From: Mesorhizobium loti
GTDB lineage: Bacteria; Pseudomonadota; Alphaproteobacteria; Rhizobiales; Rhizobiaceae
Reading direction: 5' to 3'
DNA: 64,000 bases
Assembly: GCA_014189435.1 (NCBI GenBank)
Contig: CP050293.1
Coordinates: 6,701,001 to 6,765,000 of the forward strand
Position numbers and translations under genes: made by a program. The notes under the pieces are model-generated. The model made no database searches, was not told the DNA's origin, and saw only the letters and a program-made list of their open reading frames with translations. Shown here piece by piece: positions 32,042-42,985 of the stretch (positions are counted from its first letter, which is position 1; each line of letters opens with the position of its first letter).

Positions 32042-33352
32042 ATGAAATCAATCCTCAAGCCGCTCCTGATGGTCGCAGCAATGGCGATGGGCATGACCGC
32101 GGCCGGCACGTTGCCGGCGCTGGCGCTCGTCGAGCTCAACGTCAACAAGGGCAATGTCGAGCCGCTGCCGATCGCCATCACGGATTTCCAGGGCGGCGAC
32201 GCGCTTGGCGCGCAGATTTCGCAGATCGTCACCGCCGACCTGAAACGTTCGGGCCTGTTCGCGCCGATCGACAAGAGCGCCTTTATCGAGAAGATCACCA
32301 ACCCCGATGCAGCGCCGCGCTTCGACGACTGGAAGGTGATCAACGCGCAGGCGCTGGTCACCGGCAGCGTCAGCAAGGAAGCCGACGGCCGTATCCGCGC
32401 CCAGTACCGGTTGTGGGATACTTTTGCCGGCCAGCAGATGTCCGGCGAGCAGTTCTTCGCCAACGACGCCAATCAGCGGCGTGTCGCGCACATCATCGCC
32501 GACGCGATCTATGAGCGGCTGACCGGCGAAAAAGGCTATTTCGACACCCGCGTCGTCTTCATCGACGAATCCGGCGCCAAGAACGCGCGCAAGAAGCGCC
32601 TTGCCATCATGGACCAGGATGGCGCCAACGTCCGTTATCTCTCGGATGGCAGGTCGATCGTGCTGACGCCACGTTTCTCGCCGAACCGGCAGGAAATCAC
32701 CTACATGTCGTATGAAAGCGGCCAGCCCCGGGTCTACCTCTTGCAGATCGAGACCGGCCAGCGCGAACTGGTCGGCAATTTTCCCGGCATGACCTTTGCA
32801 CCGCGCTTCTCGCCCGATGGCCAGAAGGTGATCATGAGCCTGCTGCGCGACGACGGCAATTCCAACATCTTCGCCATGGACCTGCGCAGCCGCTCGACGA
32901 CACGCCTGACCAACTCGACCGCCATCGACACGTCGCCGTCCTATTCGCCCGATGGCAGCCAGGTGGTGTTCACCTCCGACCGTGGCGGCCGCGCGCAGAT
33001 CTACGTGATGGGCGCCGACGGCTCGGGCCAGAACCGCATCTCCTTCGGCGACGGCGTCTATTCGACGCCGGTTTGGTCGCCGCGCGGCGACCTCATCGCC
33101 TTCACCAAGCAGACCGGCGGCGAATTCCAGATCGGCGTCATGAAGACCGATGGTTCGGGCGAGCGCATCCTGTCCTCCGGCTTCCAGCAGGAGGGACCGA
33201 CCTGGGCGCCGAATGGTCGCGTGCTGATGTTCTTCCGCGATTCCGCCGGCGGCCCCAAACTGGTTTCCGTCGATCTGACCGGACGCAATGAGCAATCGAT
33301 CCCGACGGCGAATTTCGCTTCGGACCCCGCCTGGTCGCCGCTCCTCGAATAG
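32042..33352 (+). CDS. tolB: Tol-Pal beta-propeller TolB
   Basis: The 436-residue periplasmic protein has a signal peptide ending near LPALA, an N-terminal domain ([16 protein letters not shown]), and a six-bladed propeller built from repeats such as [18 protein letters not shown] and [12 protein letters not shown]. It binds Pal and TolA. Normally pal follows directly; here an S23-type gene intervenes. Confidence 0.97.
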   Translation: MKSILKPLLMVAAMAMGMTAAGTLPALALVELNVNKGNVEPLPIAITDFQGGDALGAQISQIVTADLKRSGLFAPIDKSAFIEKITNPDAAPRFDDWKVINAQALVTGSVSKEADGRIRAQYRLWDTFAGQQMSGEQFFANDANQRRVAHIIADAIYERLTGEKGYFDTRVVFIDESGAKNARKKRLAIMDQDGANVRYLSDGRSIVLTPRFSPNRQEITYMSYESGQPRVYLLQIETGQRELVGNFPGMTFAPRFSPDGQKVIMSLLRDDGNSNIFAMDLRSRSTTRLTNSTAIDTSPSYSPDGSQVVFTSDRGGRAQIYVMGADGSGQNRISFGDGVYSTPVWSPRGDLIAFTKQTGGEFQIGVMKTDGSGERILSSGFQQEGPTWAPNGRVLMFFRDSAGGPKLVSVDLTGRNEQSIPTANFASDPAWSPLLE

Positions 33353-33353
33353 G

Positions 33354-33394
33354 GGAATTGAAGAACTGACGAATTGAAGAACGGAAGAATGGAG
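33354..33394 (+). repeat. Purine-rich repeat, left flank of the four-helix-bundle gene
   Basis: GAATTGAAGAAC occurs twice, followed by GGAAGAATGGAG. It begins two bases after the tolB stop and includes the ATG of the next gene. Its reverse complement, imperfectly, is found at 33771-33815. Confidence 0.7.
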
Positions 33395-33766
33395 AAGACT
33401 GGCAGCTACATTAAGCGTGCGAGGGATCTAGAGGTCTATAAGCGCGCTTATGCGGTTTCTCTTGACGTTCATAGGACCACGCTTGCTTTCCCGAAAATCG
33501 AGCAATACGCGCTGGCCGATCAATTGCGTCGTTCCAGCAAAGGGATTTGCGCCAATCTGGCCGAGGGATTTGCCAAACAGACGCACTCCAAACCCGAATT
33601 CGCACGGTTCATTTCGATGGCCATGGGGTCATGCAGCGAAGTGGATACGTGGATTTCGTACACGTTCGACCTTGGATACATCTCACAAGCGCAACTCGAC
33701 GAGTGGCTACAATCCTATGCCCACATCTACGGAATGCTGGTGAATCTCAGAGAGAAGTTAAAGTGA
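33389..33766 (+). CDS. Four-helix-bundle protein (S23 / 23S rRNA intervening-sequence type)
   Basis: The 125-residue all-helical protein has the S23 family pattern: RDLEVYKRAYAVSLDVHR, ALADQLRRSSKGICANLAEGF and LDEWLQSYAHIYGMLVNLREKL. Such proteins were found in rRNA intervening sequences and, as Avd, in diversity-generating retroelements; most, like this one, have no known role. The ATG at 33389 was chosen over a TTG at 33374. It separates tolB from pal and is framed by inverted purine-rich repeats, which suggests insertion. Confidence 0.85.
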   Translation: MEKTGSYIKRARDLEVYKRAYAVSLDVHRTTLAFPKIEQYALADQLRRSSKGICANLAEGFAKQTHSKPEFARFISMAMGSCSEVDTWISYTFDLGYISQAQLDEWLQSYAHIYGMLVNLREKLK

Positions 33767-33770
33767 TTTC

Positions 33771-33815
33771 TCTCTTCAGTTCCTCAATTCCTCCATTCTT
33801 CAATTCCTCTTTTTC
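33771..33815 (-). repeat. Pyrimidine-rich repeat, right flank of the four-helix-bundle gene
   Basis: CTTCAGTTCCTCAATTCCTC and TTCTTCAATTCC form the approximate reverse complement of the left flank at 33354-33394. The two flanks frame the gene as an inverted repeat. Confidence 0.7.
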
Positions 33816-33997
33816 CACGCATTGGTCGCGTTTTAGCCGTATTTGCGCCTAGGGTCCGCGTGAAATGTGGCTTCAGGCCAAACGGCTGCGGACGGGCAGC
33901 TAAACCAAATTTTAACCGTGTTTCTTGAATGCCGGTTAACCCAAACGTGGTTACTGGGTGATCAACGAAATCACTCGAAATACGAAGGAGAGGCGGC

Positions 33998-34504
33998 ATG
34001 GGCCGTATCGCAGCACTTACCAGAAACCCGGTCATGATCGCGCTGGTGGCGATGCTCGCCATCGCCGGTTGCGCCTCGAAGAAGACGCCGAACAATGCGG
34101 CTGATCTCGGCCTCAATGGCGCGGGTGCTGCAACACCCGGATCGGCGCAGGACTTCACCGTCAACATCGGCGACCGCATCTTCTTCGATACGGACTCGAC
34201 CTCGATCCGTGCCGACGCGCAGACGACCCTGGCTCGCCAGGCGCAGTGGCTGAACCAGTACAAACAGTATGCCATCGTCGTCGAAGGCCATGCCGACGAA
34301 CGCGGCACGCGTGAGTACAATCTGGCGCTCGGCGCCCGCCGTGCTGCAGCGACCCGCGACTTCCTCGTCGCCAAGGGTGTCTCGGCCAGCCGTCTCAAGA
34401 CCATTTCCTACGGCAAGGAACGTCCGGTCGCGGTGTGCGACGACATTTCCTGCTGGTCGCAGAACCGCCGTGCGGTCACCACGCTCAGCGGCGCCGGTTC
34501 CTGA
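33998..34504 (+). CDS. pal: Peptidoglycan-associated lipoprotein Pal
   Basis: The 168-residue lipoprotein has a signal peptide with lipobox LAIAGC (Cys25), a short linker, and an OmpA-like peptidoglycan-binding domain with VVEGHADERGTREYNLALG. It anchors the outer membrane to the wall and is the end point of TolA action. Its separate 200-bp upstream region with TTAACC half-sites suggests its own promoter. A strong terminator follows. Confidence 0.97.
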   Translation: MGRIAALTRNPVMIALVAMLAIAGCASKKTPNNAADLGLNGAGAATPGSAQDFTVNIGDRIFFDTDSTSIRADAQTTLARQAQWLNQYKQYAIVVEGHADERGTREYNLALGARRAAATRDFLVAKGVSASRLKTISYGKERPVAVCDDISCWSQNRRAVTTLSGAGS

Positions 34505-34578
34505 GGCATCGCGCAGCCGACCGGCGCGTCAAAAGAACGCGCGGCGGTCTAGCGGCAAAAATGCAACATATCTATGCG

Positions 34579-34604
34579 AAAGGCGGCCCCAGGGCCGCCT
34601 TTTC
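34579..34604 (+). terminator. Rho-independent terminator after pal
   Basis: AAGGCGGCCC and GGGCCGCCTT form a 10-bp stem with a two-base tip, followed by a T run. Confidence 0.85.
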
Positions 34605-34728
34605 CATATCCGGATGCCCGAAACAAAATTTGGCCGAAGTCTCGGCTCCTGCTATGAGCCGAGGGCGCTTGGCTGGTCCCATTCTGATTGGAAGGCGCGA
34701 AAGCTAACGAAATCACGGCGAGAGACAC

Positions 34729-35838
34729 ATGCATTTGAGATCGGTTCTGAGCGGCACGCTTGCGCTGCTGCTCCTATCAGGCGTCACCGCCCCGGCTAGC
34801 GGCCTGGGGGCTAGCGGCACAGGGCAATCAACCGACAGCGGCTTTTCCTTCCATCTGCCCAGTATCGAATTGCCCGGCCTTTTCGGCCAGAAGAAGAAGC
34901 CGGATCAGGTCCAGTTGGTGCAGTCCGATCCTGCCGCCGTCACCAGCCTGGAAGAGCAGCTGCGGCAGATGAATGGCAAGATCGAGGAACTCAATTTCCA
35001 GGTCCTGCAGATGCAGGAGCAGATCCGCAAGCAGCAGGAAGACTATGAATTCCGCTTCCAGCAGCTTGAAGGCGGCGGCACGCAAGGCGGACAGCCGCCG
35101 GCACAGAAGAAATCGGACGCCACCACCGGCACCGACACCGACGTGGCAGCGGCCCCGGCAACACAGGCGCCGGCCGATGCCGGCGCCGCGGCCGGCAACG
35201 ATCAGTCGGCAGGCGGCAAGACGGTCCAGGACGTCATCGTCGAATCGCCCGATGGCGACCCCGGCAAGGTGATTCCCGGTACGGGAGCGCCGGAAAAGAC
35301 ATTTGGCACCATCACCGTCGACAAGAACGGCAATGTCATCGATGCCGGTGGCAACACGCAGGCGACCGCGCCGGCGCAGGATGCCGCGCCAGCCACCGGC
35401 GCCCCGGCCAAGGCCGGCAAATCCGACACGGTGATCGCGGCGTTGCCCGCCACCAACGACCCGGAGGAGCTCTACCGAAACTCCTACCAGTTCATCCTCT
35501 CGGGCGATTACGGCACCGCCGAACAGGGCTTTCGCGACCACATCGCCCGCTTCCCCAAGGATGCGAAGGCGGCGGACGCGCATTACTGGCTGGGCGAGTC
35601 CCTGCTTGGCCAGCAGAAATACCGCGACGCTGCAGAGACTTTCCTTGCCGCCAGCAAGGATTATCCCAAGGCCAAGAAGGCTCCCGATATGCTGCTGAAG
35701 CTCGGCGTGTCGCTGGTCGGGCTCAAGCAGCATGACGTTGCCTGCGCCACCTTCAGCGAGGTCGGCAAGCGCTACCCCGATATTTCCAGCGCGCTCAAGG
35801 AACGCGTCAAGCAGGAGAAGGCTCTGGCTGCGTGCTGA
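34729..35838 (+). CDS. cpoB: CpoB/YbgF cell division coordinator
   Basis: The 369-residue periplasmic protein has a signal peptide, a coiled coil at about 70-115 (EEQLRQMNGKIEELNFQVLQ), a long Ala/Pro/Asp-rich middle, and C-terminal TPR repeats from about 245 (ELYRNSYQFILSGDYGTAEQ, FLAASKDYPKAKKAPDMLLK). CpoB links wall synthesis with Tol-driven constriction. It is longer than the E. coli protein because of the low-complexity middle. Confidence 0.93.
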   Translation: MHLRSVLSGTLALLLLSGVTAPASGLGASGTGQSTDSGFSFHLPSIELPGLFGQKKKPDQVQLVQSDPAAVTSLEEQLRQMNGKIEELNFQVLQMQEQIRKQQEDYEFRFQQLEGGGTQGGQPPAQKKSDATTGTDTDVAAAPATQAPADAGAAAGNDQSAGGKTVQDVIVESPDGDPGKVIPGTGAPEKTFGTITVDKNGNVIDAGGNTQATAPAQDAAPATGAPAKAGKSDTVIAALPATNDPEELYRNSYQFILSGDYGTAEQGFRDHIARFPKDAKAADAHYWLGESLLGQQKYRDAAETFLAASKDYPKAKKAPDMLLKLGVSLVGLKQHDVACATFSEVGKRYPDISSALKERVKQEKALAAC

Positions 35839-35845
35839 TCCTTGT

Positions 35846-35894
35846 CATGCATGTCGTTGTCCCAAAACCGGGACCATTTTTGAGCGACGCGCAT
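35846..35894. repeat. 50-bp palindromic repeat, copy 2 (tilS start)
   Basis: CATGCATGTCG and CGACGCGCAT enclose CCCAAAACCGGGACCATTTT. It ends three bases before the tilS ATG, in the place of a ribosome site. Confidence 0.85.
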
Positions 35895-35896
35895 TA

Positions 35897-37273
35897 ATGC
35901 TCGACATCGAGCCTGATCTTTCGACCAGTCTTTTTTCGCATATCGATTTTACCAGCGGCGCTGTTGCGGCCGTGTCCGGCGGCAGCGACTCGACCGCCCT
36001 GCTCCTTCTTCTCAAACATCATCTCGACCGCACGGCGCCGGCAACGAAGCTGCTGGCGGTGACGATCGACCACGGTTTGCGACCCGGTTCGGCAGCGGAA
36101 GCGCAAGGGATGGCGAAGCTGTGCGCCACCTATGGGATCTCACACCGCGCCCTGGCGTGGTCAGGCCCCAAGCCGTCGACCGGCCTGCCCGCCGCCGCGC
36201 GGGAAGCGCGCTACCGGCTGCTGGCCGAGGCGGCACAAGCCGAAGGCATCGGCCTGATCCTCACCGGCCATACCGCCGACGACCAGGCGGAGACGGTGCT
36301 GATGCGGCACGCGCGGGATGGTGGCCGAGAGTTTGCCGAAATGGCAGGCCGCGGGCTTGCCGGCATGGCGCCAGCCACCCTCTATGGCTGGCGCGAGTGG
36401 ATCGTTCGCCCGCTTCTGAGCACGCGGCGCACGGCGCTGCGCGACGTCCTGCGCCGTCAAAATGTCGGCTGGGTCGACGACCCGACCAATGCCGACGAGG
36501 CTTTCGAGCGGCCGCGCATGCGGGCGGCCCTCGCCGACGGCAACGGCGCACAACGCATCGACGATGCACTGGCGCTCGCCGCGCATGAGGGTCGTGCGCG
36601 CAGTCAACTCGGCCTCGCTGCCGCAAGCTTGATCGGCGATTTCGCCACCCAGCCATCCATCGGCCTCATCCGCCTCGACCCGTGCCTGCTTTCCGCCGGC
36701 GACGAGCAGGCAGCCGTCTATGCGTTGCGCATCCTGCTGGCCACGATCGGCGGGATTGCCTTCCTGCCGGATCAGGCCCGCAGCGAGGCGCTCTTCGGCC
36801 GGCTGAAGGCCGGATTTCTTTGCGCCACATTGTCGCGGACGGTTGTCGATTTCCGGCGCGCCGGCATCTTCCTGCGCCGCGAGGCGCGCGGCTTGCCCGC
36901 CGCCGCTGCCATCACGGACGGCACCCTGTGGGACGGCCGCCGGCACATCACATTGAACGACAGCAGCGGCGCATTGTTGATTGCCGCGTTAGGCACGGCA
37001 GCGGCGAAGCGGCTGACGACGGGCGAAGGAAATACCCCGTCGAGCCTGATGCGCGCCGCGCTCGCCGCCGAGCCGGCGTTATGGCAGGGCGGGGAATGCC
37101 TTGATTTGCCTGGACATGGACTGACGTCCGCGATGGCTGAGGTGCGGCCGGTTGTTGCCCCCTTTGCCCGCTTCCTGCCATCCTTCGACCTGGCGCCGGC
37201 GCGGGACGCCGCCGGGCTGATTGGCGCGGCCCCGGTCCCGCCCTTGCCTTTCAGCGGCCACAGTGCCGGCTGA
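35897..37273 (+). CDS. tilS: tRNA(Ile)-lysidine synthase
   Basis: The 458-residue enzyme changes C34 of tRNA-Ile(CAU) to lysidine so that it reads AUA. The PP-loop SGGSDST is at residues 27-33, and ILTGHTADDQAETVLMR and RPLLSTRRTALRDVL are family marks. The ATG at 35897 (MLDIEPD) lacks a visible ribosome site because a palindromic repeat ends at 35894. It sits in the usual order cpoB-tilS-ftsH. Confidence 0.95.
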   Translation: MLDIEPDLSTSLFSHIDFTSGAVAAVSGGSDSTALLLLLKHHLDRTAPATKLLAVTIDHGLRPGSAAEAQGMAKLCATYGISHRALAWSGPKPSTGLPAAAREARYRLLAEAAQAEGIGLILTGHTADDQAETVLMRHARDGGREFAEMAGRGLAGMAPATLYGWREWIVRPLLSTRRTALRDVLRRQNVGWVDDPTNADEAFERPRMRAALADGNGAQRIDDALALAAHEGRARSQLGLAAASLIGDFATQPSIGLIRLDPCLLSAGDEQAAVYALRILLATIGGIAFLPDQARSEALFGRLKAGFLCATLSRTVVDFRRAGIFLRREARGLPAAAAITDGTLWDGRRHITLNDSSGALLIAALGTAAAKRLTTGEGNTPSSLMRAALAAEPALWQGGECLDLPGHGLTSAMAEVRPVVAPFARFLPSFDLAPARDAAGLIGAAPVPPLPFSGHSAG

Positions 37274-37311
37274 TGGTAGGGCGAAAGCTTAACCCAGACG
37301 TGCTGTTATGC

Positions 37312-37340
37312 TTGGCAAGGGGAGGCGCTCTCCCTATGTT
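37312..37340 (+). promoter_or_regulatory. Probable ftsH promoter
   Basis: TTGGCA and TATGTT are spaced 17 bp. The same stretch reads CTTGGC and CCCTATGT, which is also close to a heat-shock sigma-32 promoter. Confidence 0.45.
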
Positions 37341-37398
37341 AGGCGCAAGTTTCCTCTCATGACGCGTGTCCGCCCCGCGGACGCCAACGGGACAATTG

Positions 37399-39327
<1,929 letters not shown>

Positions 39328-39350
39328 GTTCGACCAAGCAGGTTGATTTT

Positions 39351-39385
39351 AGAAACGCCGCGGCATGGTCCGCGGCGTTTCTGTT
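39351..39385 (+). terminator. Rho-independent terminator after ftsH
   Basis: AGAAACGCCGCGG and CCGCGGCGTTTCT form a 13-bp perfect stem around CATGGT, followed by a T-rich tail. Confidence 0.85.
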
Positions 39386-39426
39386 TGAGGCGCTTTGCTG
39401 GCGGTCTGCTCCGCTCGAAGGTGGGC

Positions 39427-39470
39427 CTAAAGCGCGTCGCGTTTAAGCGGATTCAGGCGACGCGCTTTAG
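39427..39470. repeat. 44-bp palindrome adjoining repeat copy 3
   Basis: CTAAAGCGCGTCGC and GCGACGCGCTTTAG are perfect 14-base arms around a 16-base loop. It sits 12 bp before the third copy of the 50-bp repeat, so the two may form one composite unit. Confidence 0.8.
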
Positions 39471-39481
39471 GTTCTTGTTTC

Positions 39482-39532
39482 TATGCATGCCGGTCTCCCA
39501 AAACCGGGGCCACTTTTGTGCGACATGCATTA
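39482..39532. repeat. 50-bp palindromic repeat, copy 3
   Basis: TATGCATGCCG and CGACATGCATTA enclose CCCAAAACCGGGGCCACTTT, matching copies 1 and 2. Confidence 0.85.
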
Positions 39533-39567
39533 ATTTGAAGTCGGTGCCGCCCCTCATCTGGCTGCCG

Positions 39568-40064
39568 CGTCCTTCGCAGCAGCTGCGCTGCCGCTACGGA
39601 GGGTGGACCGGCATTCTTCTTGCGGCGTTGATGATTGGCGAAATCACGGATGACAGCGCTCCTCTCCCCGTCACCATACGGCTACGGCATGCACACATTT
39701 CCAAGCGGCTGGTGTTTGGCGATAGCGTGCATGGCAGCTTGGCGCATGCATTGTCTTATGCTGCGCTGGTCGACCCCCACTCCGTCTCGGCTTCGCCGAG
39801 CCACCTCTCCCCCGATCGACGGGGTAGAGGAAAGGCGCCAAGCTTTTTGCCGTCAACGCTCGTCCAGCAACGCTCCCTTCCTTTCCCTCCGGAGGGGGAA
39901 GGTGGCGCTGCGAAGCAGCGACGGATTGGGGGAACCACGTGGCAATCAAGCCTCGGCCCGATCGGTCACGCCAGTCACAGAAGATATGTGCATAGCGTAG
40001 CCGTAAACGGGGAGAGGATGCCGGTCCACCCTCCGTGGGGGCAGCGCAGCTGCTGCGAAGGACG
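39568..40064. repeat. Nested inverted-repeat block, about 500 bp, no gene
   Basis: The outer arms 39568-39614 and 40018-40064 are 47-base inverted repeats with about two mismatches (CGTCCTTCGCAGCAGCTGCG and complement). Inner arms around 39661-39697 and 39984-40016 share CCTCTCCCCG and ACGGCTACG in inverted order. The centre holds further small stems such as TCGGCTTCGCCGA and CCCCGATCGACGGGG. Open frames across the block are shadows of its GC content; I see no gene in it. Confidence 0.75.
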
Positions 40065-40113
40065 GGTAGGCAGGGGCAGCGCCGGCGGAACAGTTCGCTT
40101 GGCAAAGAGACAT

Positions 40114-40148
40114 GAAAAAAAGCCCGCGAACCTTGCGGTTCGCGGGCC
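40114..40148 (-). terminator. Rho-independent terminator of the Cys-repeat gene
   Basis: On the minus strand GCCCGCGAACC and GGTTCGCGGGC form an 11-bp stem followed by seven T. Confidence 0.88.
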
Positions 40149-40173
40149 TTGGATATTCAGCTACAAAGGTCGT

Positions 40174-41010
40174 TCAGCTCTTCAGCTTGGTGTTGCACAA
40201 GCTGTAGAAGCCGCCGCCCTTCTGGATCCACTTCAGGCCGCCAAGCGCGTTCGCGTCCTTGAGGGCATAGTACTGGTCGAGGCAGGTATGCATGCGGCCT
40301 TTTCCGGGGGTCTCGCTGGCATATTTCGGCGAGATCGCCGACGGGAAAGTGACGCCCTTGGGCGCAACCGTCGTCGGCTTCGCCGGCTCCTTGGTGTAGC
40401 TCGCCTCGTCGGCGGCTGGCACGGTGTCGTCATCCGATGCGCCGGCACCGCATTCGGACTTGCGGAAGTCGTTCCACTTCATGCCTTTCAGCGTGTTGGC
40501 CGTCTTGGCAGCCTGATACTTGGTGCTGCATTCGGCCATGCTCAAACCCTTGCCGTCCGCGGGAGCCGCGGCAGCCTTGGTGGTTGCTGGCTTGGCGGCA
40601 GCGGCGGCGGATGCGCCGGCGGCGCATTCGGACTTGCGGAAGTCATTCCACTTCATGCCGTTCAGCGTCCCGGCAGCCTTCGCTGCCTGGTACTTGGTGC
40701 TGCATTCCTTCGCCGTAAGGCCCTTGGCCGTGCTGTCGTCCGCCGCAGCGGCTGCCTTGGCCGCCTTGGCCGGTTTCGTCTCGGCAGCCTTCTTGGTGTC
40801 GGCTGGCTTGGTGTCGGTCGTCGCCGCGGCGTCGGTGCCGCACTGGGCCTTGCGGAACTGGTTCCAGGTCGCCCCGGCGAGTGTCCCCGCATCCTTGGCG
40901 GCGTTGTACTTCGTGCTGCACTCGGCCATCGTCAGCGCGTTGGCTGGCGCGGCCAGGAACAAGGTCGCGACGGCGAGGCCGGTCAAAGTGGCAAGTCGGT
41001 GGATGAGCAT
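40174..41010 (-). CDS. Secreted protein with four Cys-containing repeats
   Basis: The 278-residue protein has a signal peptide ending near APANA. It then carries three close repeats of about 33 residues, each reading ECSTKY-x-AAK-x-AGTL, then W-x-x-FRK and C, spaced by Ala/Lys/Pro linkers. A fourth, diverged C-terminal repeat has CLDQYYALKDANALGG. Each repeat has two cysteines that probably form a disulfide. I do not know the function; the repeats loosely recall PsiF. It ends in a strong terminator. Confidence 0.8.
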   Translation of the reverse strand: MLIHRLATLTGLAVATLFLAAPANALTMAECSTKYNAAKDAGTLAGATWNQFRKAQCGTDAAATTDTKPADTKKAAETKPAKAAKAAAAADDSTAKGLTAKECSTKYQAAKAAGTLNGMKWNDFRKSECAAGASAAAAAKPATTKAAAAPADGKGLSMAECSTKYQAAKTANTLKGMKWNDFRKSECGAGASDDDTVPAADEASYTKEPAKPTTVAPKGVTFPSAISPKYASETPGKGRMHTCLDQYYALKDANALGGLKWIQKGGGFYSLCNTKLKS

Positions 41011-41378
41011 AGCGTTTCTCCGTTGCAGCAGCCCATGATACGTCCCGGCGAATCAATAACGCTCAACGGTCGGTTGCGCCAGATGCTAAGTGGCGTATAT
41101 ATCGCCGAATGCCGGCTTCTCCCGATAAGGTGATGAAATCGTTGCCCGTTGCCGGCTTCAGAGCAAGATTTTCCAGGTTCATCCGCGCTTAAAGGCTCGC
41201 ATGACTGGTATATTGCAGCATGGCAGTCTCGGCGTGTTAGGTTGCAGCCATGTTGTGTGCGGTGCACAACAATGATTTTCTAAGGATTGGTAACATATAA
41301 TCACACAATGTGATCATAGCGCCCTGGCCAATTGTGGCATGACGTGCCGGGGAAGAAACGTCGAGGAAACTGGCTAGC
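41011..41378. other. 368-bp divergent region before glmM
   Basis: No gene is visible. It should hold promoters for the Cys-repeat gene and for glmM. A perfect palindrome ATCACA-CAA-TGTGAT lies at 41300-41314 and a weaker one, GTTGTG/CACAAC, at about 41252-41270. Confidence 0.45.
41300..41314. promoter_or_regulatory. 15-bp perfect palindrome upstream of glmM
   Basis: ATCACA-CAA-TGTGAT is a 6-3-6 inverted repeat in AT-rich DNA, 65 bp before the glmM ATG. It resembles operators of CRP/FNR- or GntR-type regulators. Confidence 0.4.
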
Positions 41379-42731
41379 ATGGCAGGGAATTATTTCGGCA
41401 CGGACGGCATTCGCGGGCGCGCCAACAAGTTTCCGATGACCGCGGAAATCGCGATGCGGGTCGGCATGGCCGCCGGCCTCTCCTTTCAGCGCGGCAGCCA
41501 TCGCCACCGCGTCGTGCTCGGCAAGGACACCAGGCTTTCCGGCTATATGATCGAGAATGCCATGGTCGCCGGCCTCTGTGCCGCCGGCATGGACGTGTTC
41601 CTGCTCGGCCCGATCCCGACGCCGGCGGTGGCCATGCTGGTGCGTTCGCTGCGCGCCGATATCGGCGTCATGATCTCGGCTTCGCACAATCCCTACTACG
41701 ACAACGGCATCAAGCTGTTCGGACCCGACGGCTACAAGCTCTCCGACGAGATCGAGGAGCGCATCGAGAGCATGCTCGACAAGGATATCGAACTGGCGCT
41801 CGCCGATTCCGACGGGCTTGGCCGCGCCAAGCGCGTCGATGGCGTGCATGACCGCTACATCGAATTCGCCAAGCGCACCTTGCCGCGCTCGATGTCACTC
41901 TCGGGCTTGAGGATCGTCGTCGATTGCGCCAACGGCGCGGCCTACAAGGTAGCGCCCGAGGCGCTGTGGGAACTGGGCGCCGAAGTCGTCGCCATCAATG
42001 TCGAGCCCAACGGCTTCAACATCAACAAGGAATGCGGCTCGACCCATCCCGCCGGCCTGCAGAAGAAGGTGCACGAAGTGCGCGCCGACATTGGCATCGC
42101 GCTCGATGGCGACGCCGATCGCGTCGTCATCGTCGATGAAAACGGCGCGATCGTCGATGGCGACCAGATCATGGCGCTGATCGCCGAATCCTGGCACCAG
42201 AGTGGGCGGCTGGCCGGCGGCGGCGTCGTTTCGACGGTCATGTCCAATCTCGGCCTCGAGCGCTTTCTCGGCGACATGAAGCTGCAATTGCACCGCACCA
42301 AGGTCGGCGATCGCTATGTCGTCGAGCATATGCGCGCGCATGGGCTGAATGTCGGCGGCGAACAATCGGGCCATATCGTGCTGTCGGATTTCTCGACCAC
42401 TGGCGATGGCCTCGTTTCGGCGCTGCAGGTGCTGGCCTGTATCAAGCGGCAGGGGCGGCCGGTCAGCGAACTGTCGAAGAAATTCGAACCGGTGCCGCAG
42501 CTTCTCAAGAACGTCCATATTTCCGGTGGCAAGCCGCTCGAGGAAGCGCCTGTCAAGGCAGCCATCGAAGATGCCCGTCACCGTCTTGGCAAGGCCGGGC
42601 GGCTGGTTATCCGGCCATCCGGCACGGAGCCGCTGATCCGCGTGATGGCCGAAGGCGACGACCCGCAACTGGTCGAGTCCGTCGTCAATGGCATCGTGGA
42701 AGTCATCTCGGAAACGCGCAGCGCCGCCTGA
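41379..42731 (+). CDS. glmM: Phosphoglucosamine mutase
   Basis: The 450-residue enzyme turns glucosamine-6-phosphate into glucosamine-1-phosphate for peptidoglycan and lipopolysaccharide. The phosphorylated Ser102 lies in ISASHNP, the metal loop reads LDGDADR, and the phosphate-binding end reads [23 protein letters not shown] [10 protein letters not shown] opens the protein. The ftsH-glmM order is conserved, although a repeat block and a secreted protein stand between them here. Confidence 0.97.
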   Translation: MAGNYFGTDGIRGRANKFPMTAEIAMRVGMAAGLSFQRGSHRHRVVLGKDTRLSGYMIENAMVAGLCAAGMDVFLLGPIPTPAVAMLVRSLRADIGVMISASHNPYYDNGIKLFGPDGYKLSDEIEERIESMLDKDIELALADSDGLGRAKRVDGVHDRYIEFAKRTLPRSMSLSGLRIVVDCANGAAYKVAPEALWELGAEVVAINVEPNGFNINKECGSTHPAGLQKKVHEVRADIGIALDGDADRVVIVDENGAIVDGDQIMALIAESWHQSGRLAGGGVVSTVMSNLGLERFLGDMKLQLHRTKVGDRYVVEHMRAHGLNVGGEQSGHIVLSDFSTTGDGLVSALQVLACIKRQGRPVSELSKKFEPVPQLLKNVHISGGKPLEEAPVKAAIEDARHRLGKAGRLVIRPSGTEPLIRVMAEGDDPQLVESVVNGIVEVISETRSAA

Positions 42732-42776
42732 TCCCCAGAGCGCCCGCAAGGGCGTCGCGGCGCACTTCACCAGTTT

Positions 42777-42807
42777 CAAAGCCCGCCTCTTTCGGCGGGC
42801 TTTTTCG
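42777..42807 (+). terminator. Rho-independent terminator after glmM
   Basis: AAAGCCCGCC and GGCGGGCTTT form a stem around TCTTTC, followed by a T run. Confidence 0.85.
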
Positions 42808-42887
42808 TTGGCCGGCGGGTGCTCCGAGGTTCCGGAAACCGTGCACCTATCCCTCGAAGATTCGAGATTCGTGGTTAAGCAACAGGG

Positions 42888-42902
42888 TTAAACGCCTTTT
42901 AA
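42888..42902. promoter_or_regulatory. Perfect CtrA box upstream of the first Omp25-like gene
   Basis: TTAA-ACGCCTT-TTAA matches the CtrA consensus exactly. A CATTAT -10-like element follows at 42914-42919 and the gene starts 84 bp downstream of the box. Confidence 0.65.
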
Positions 42903-42985
42903 CCTTTGCAATTCATTATCCACGACTGAAAGCCAATCGCATTTCGGGCGGGTTCGCCGTTCCGAGCTTCTCAGGGGTGACAAGC

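Noticed and set aside
33900..33960. Possible CtrA box before pal (TAAA-N7-TTAA and TTAACC half-sites)
   Set aside because: The closest match has two mismatches, and the other half-sites are wrongly spaced, so I did not count it with the four perfect boxes.
39343..41133. A 596-residue plus-strand open frame
   Set aside because: It runs through a terminator, three repeat structures and the opposite strand of the Cys-repeat gene; its composition is low-complexity and it has no family features.
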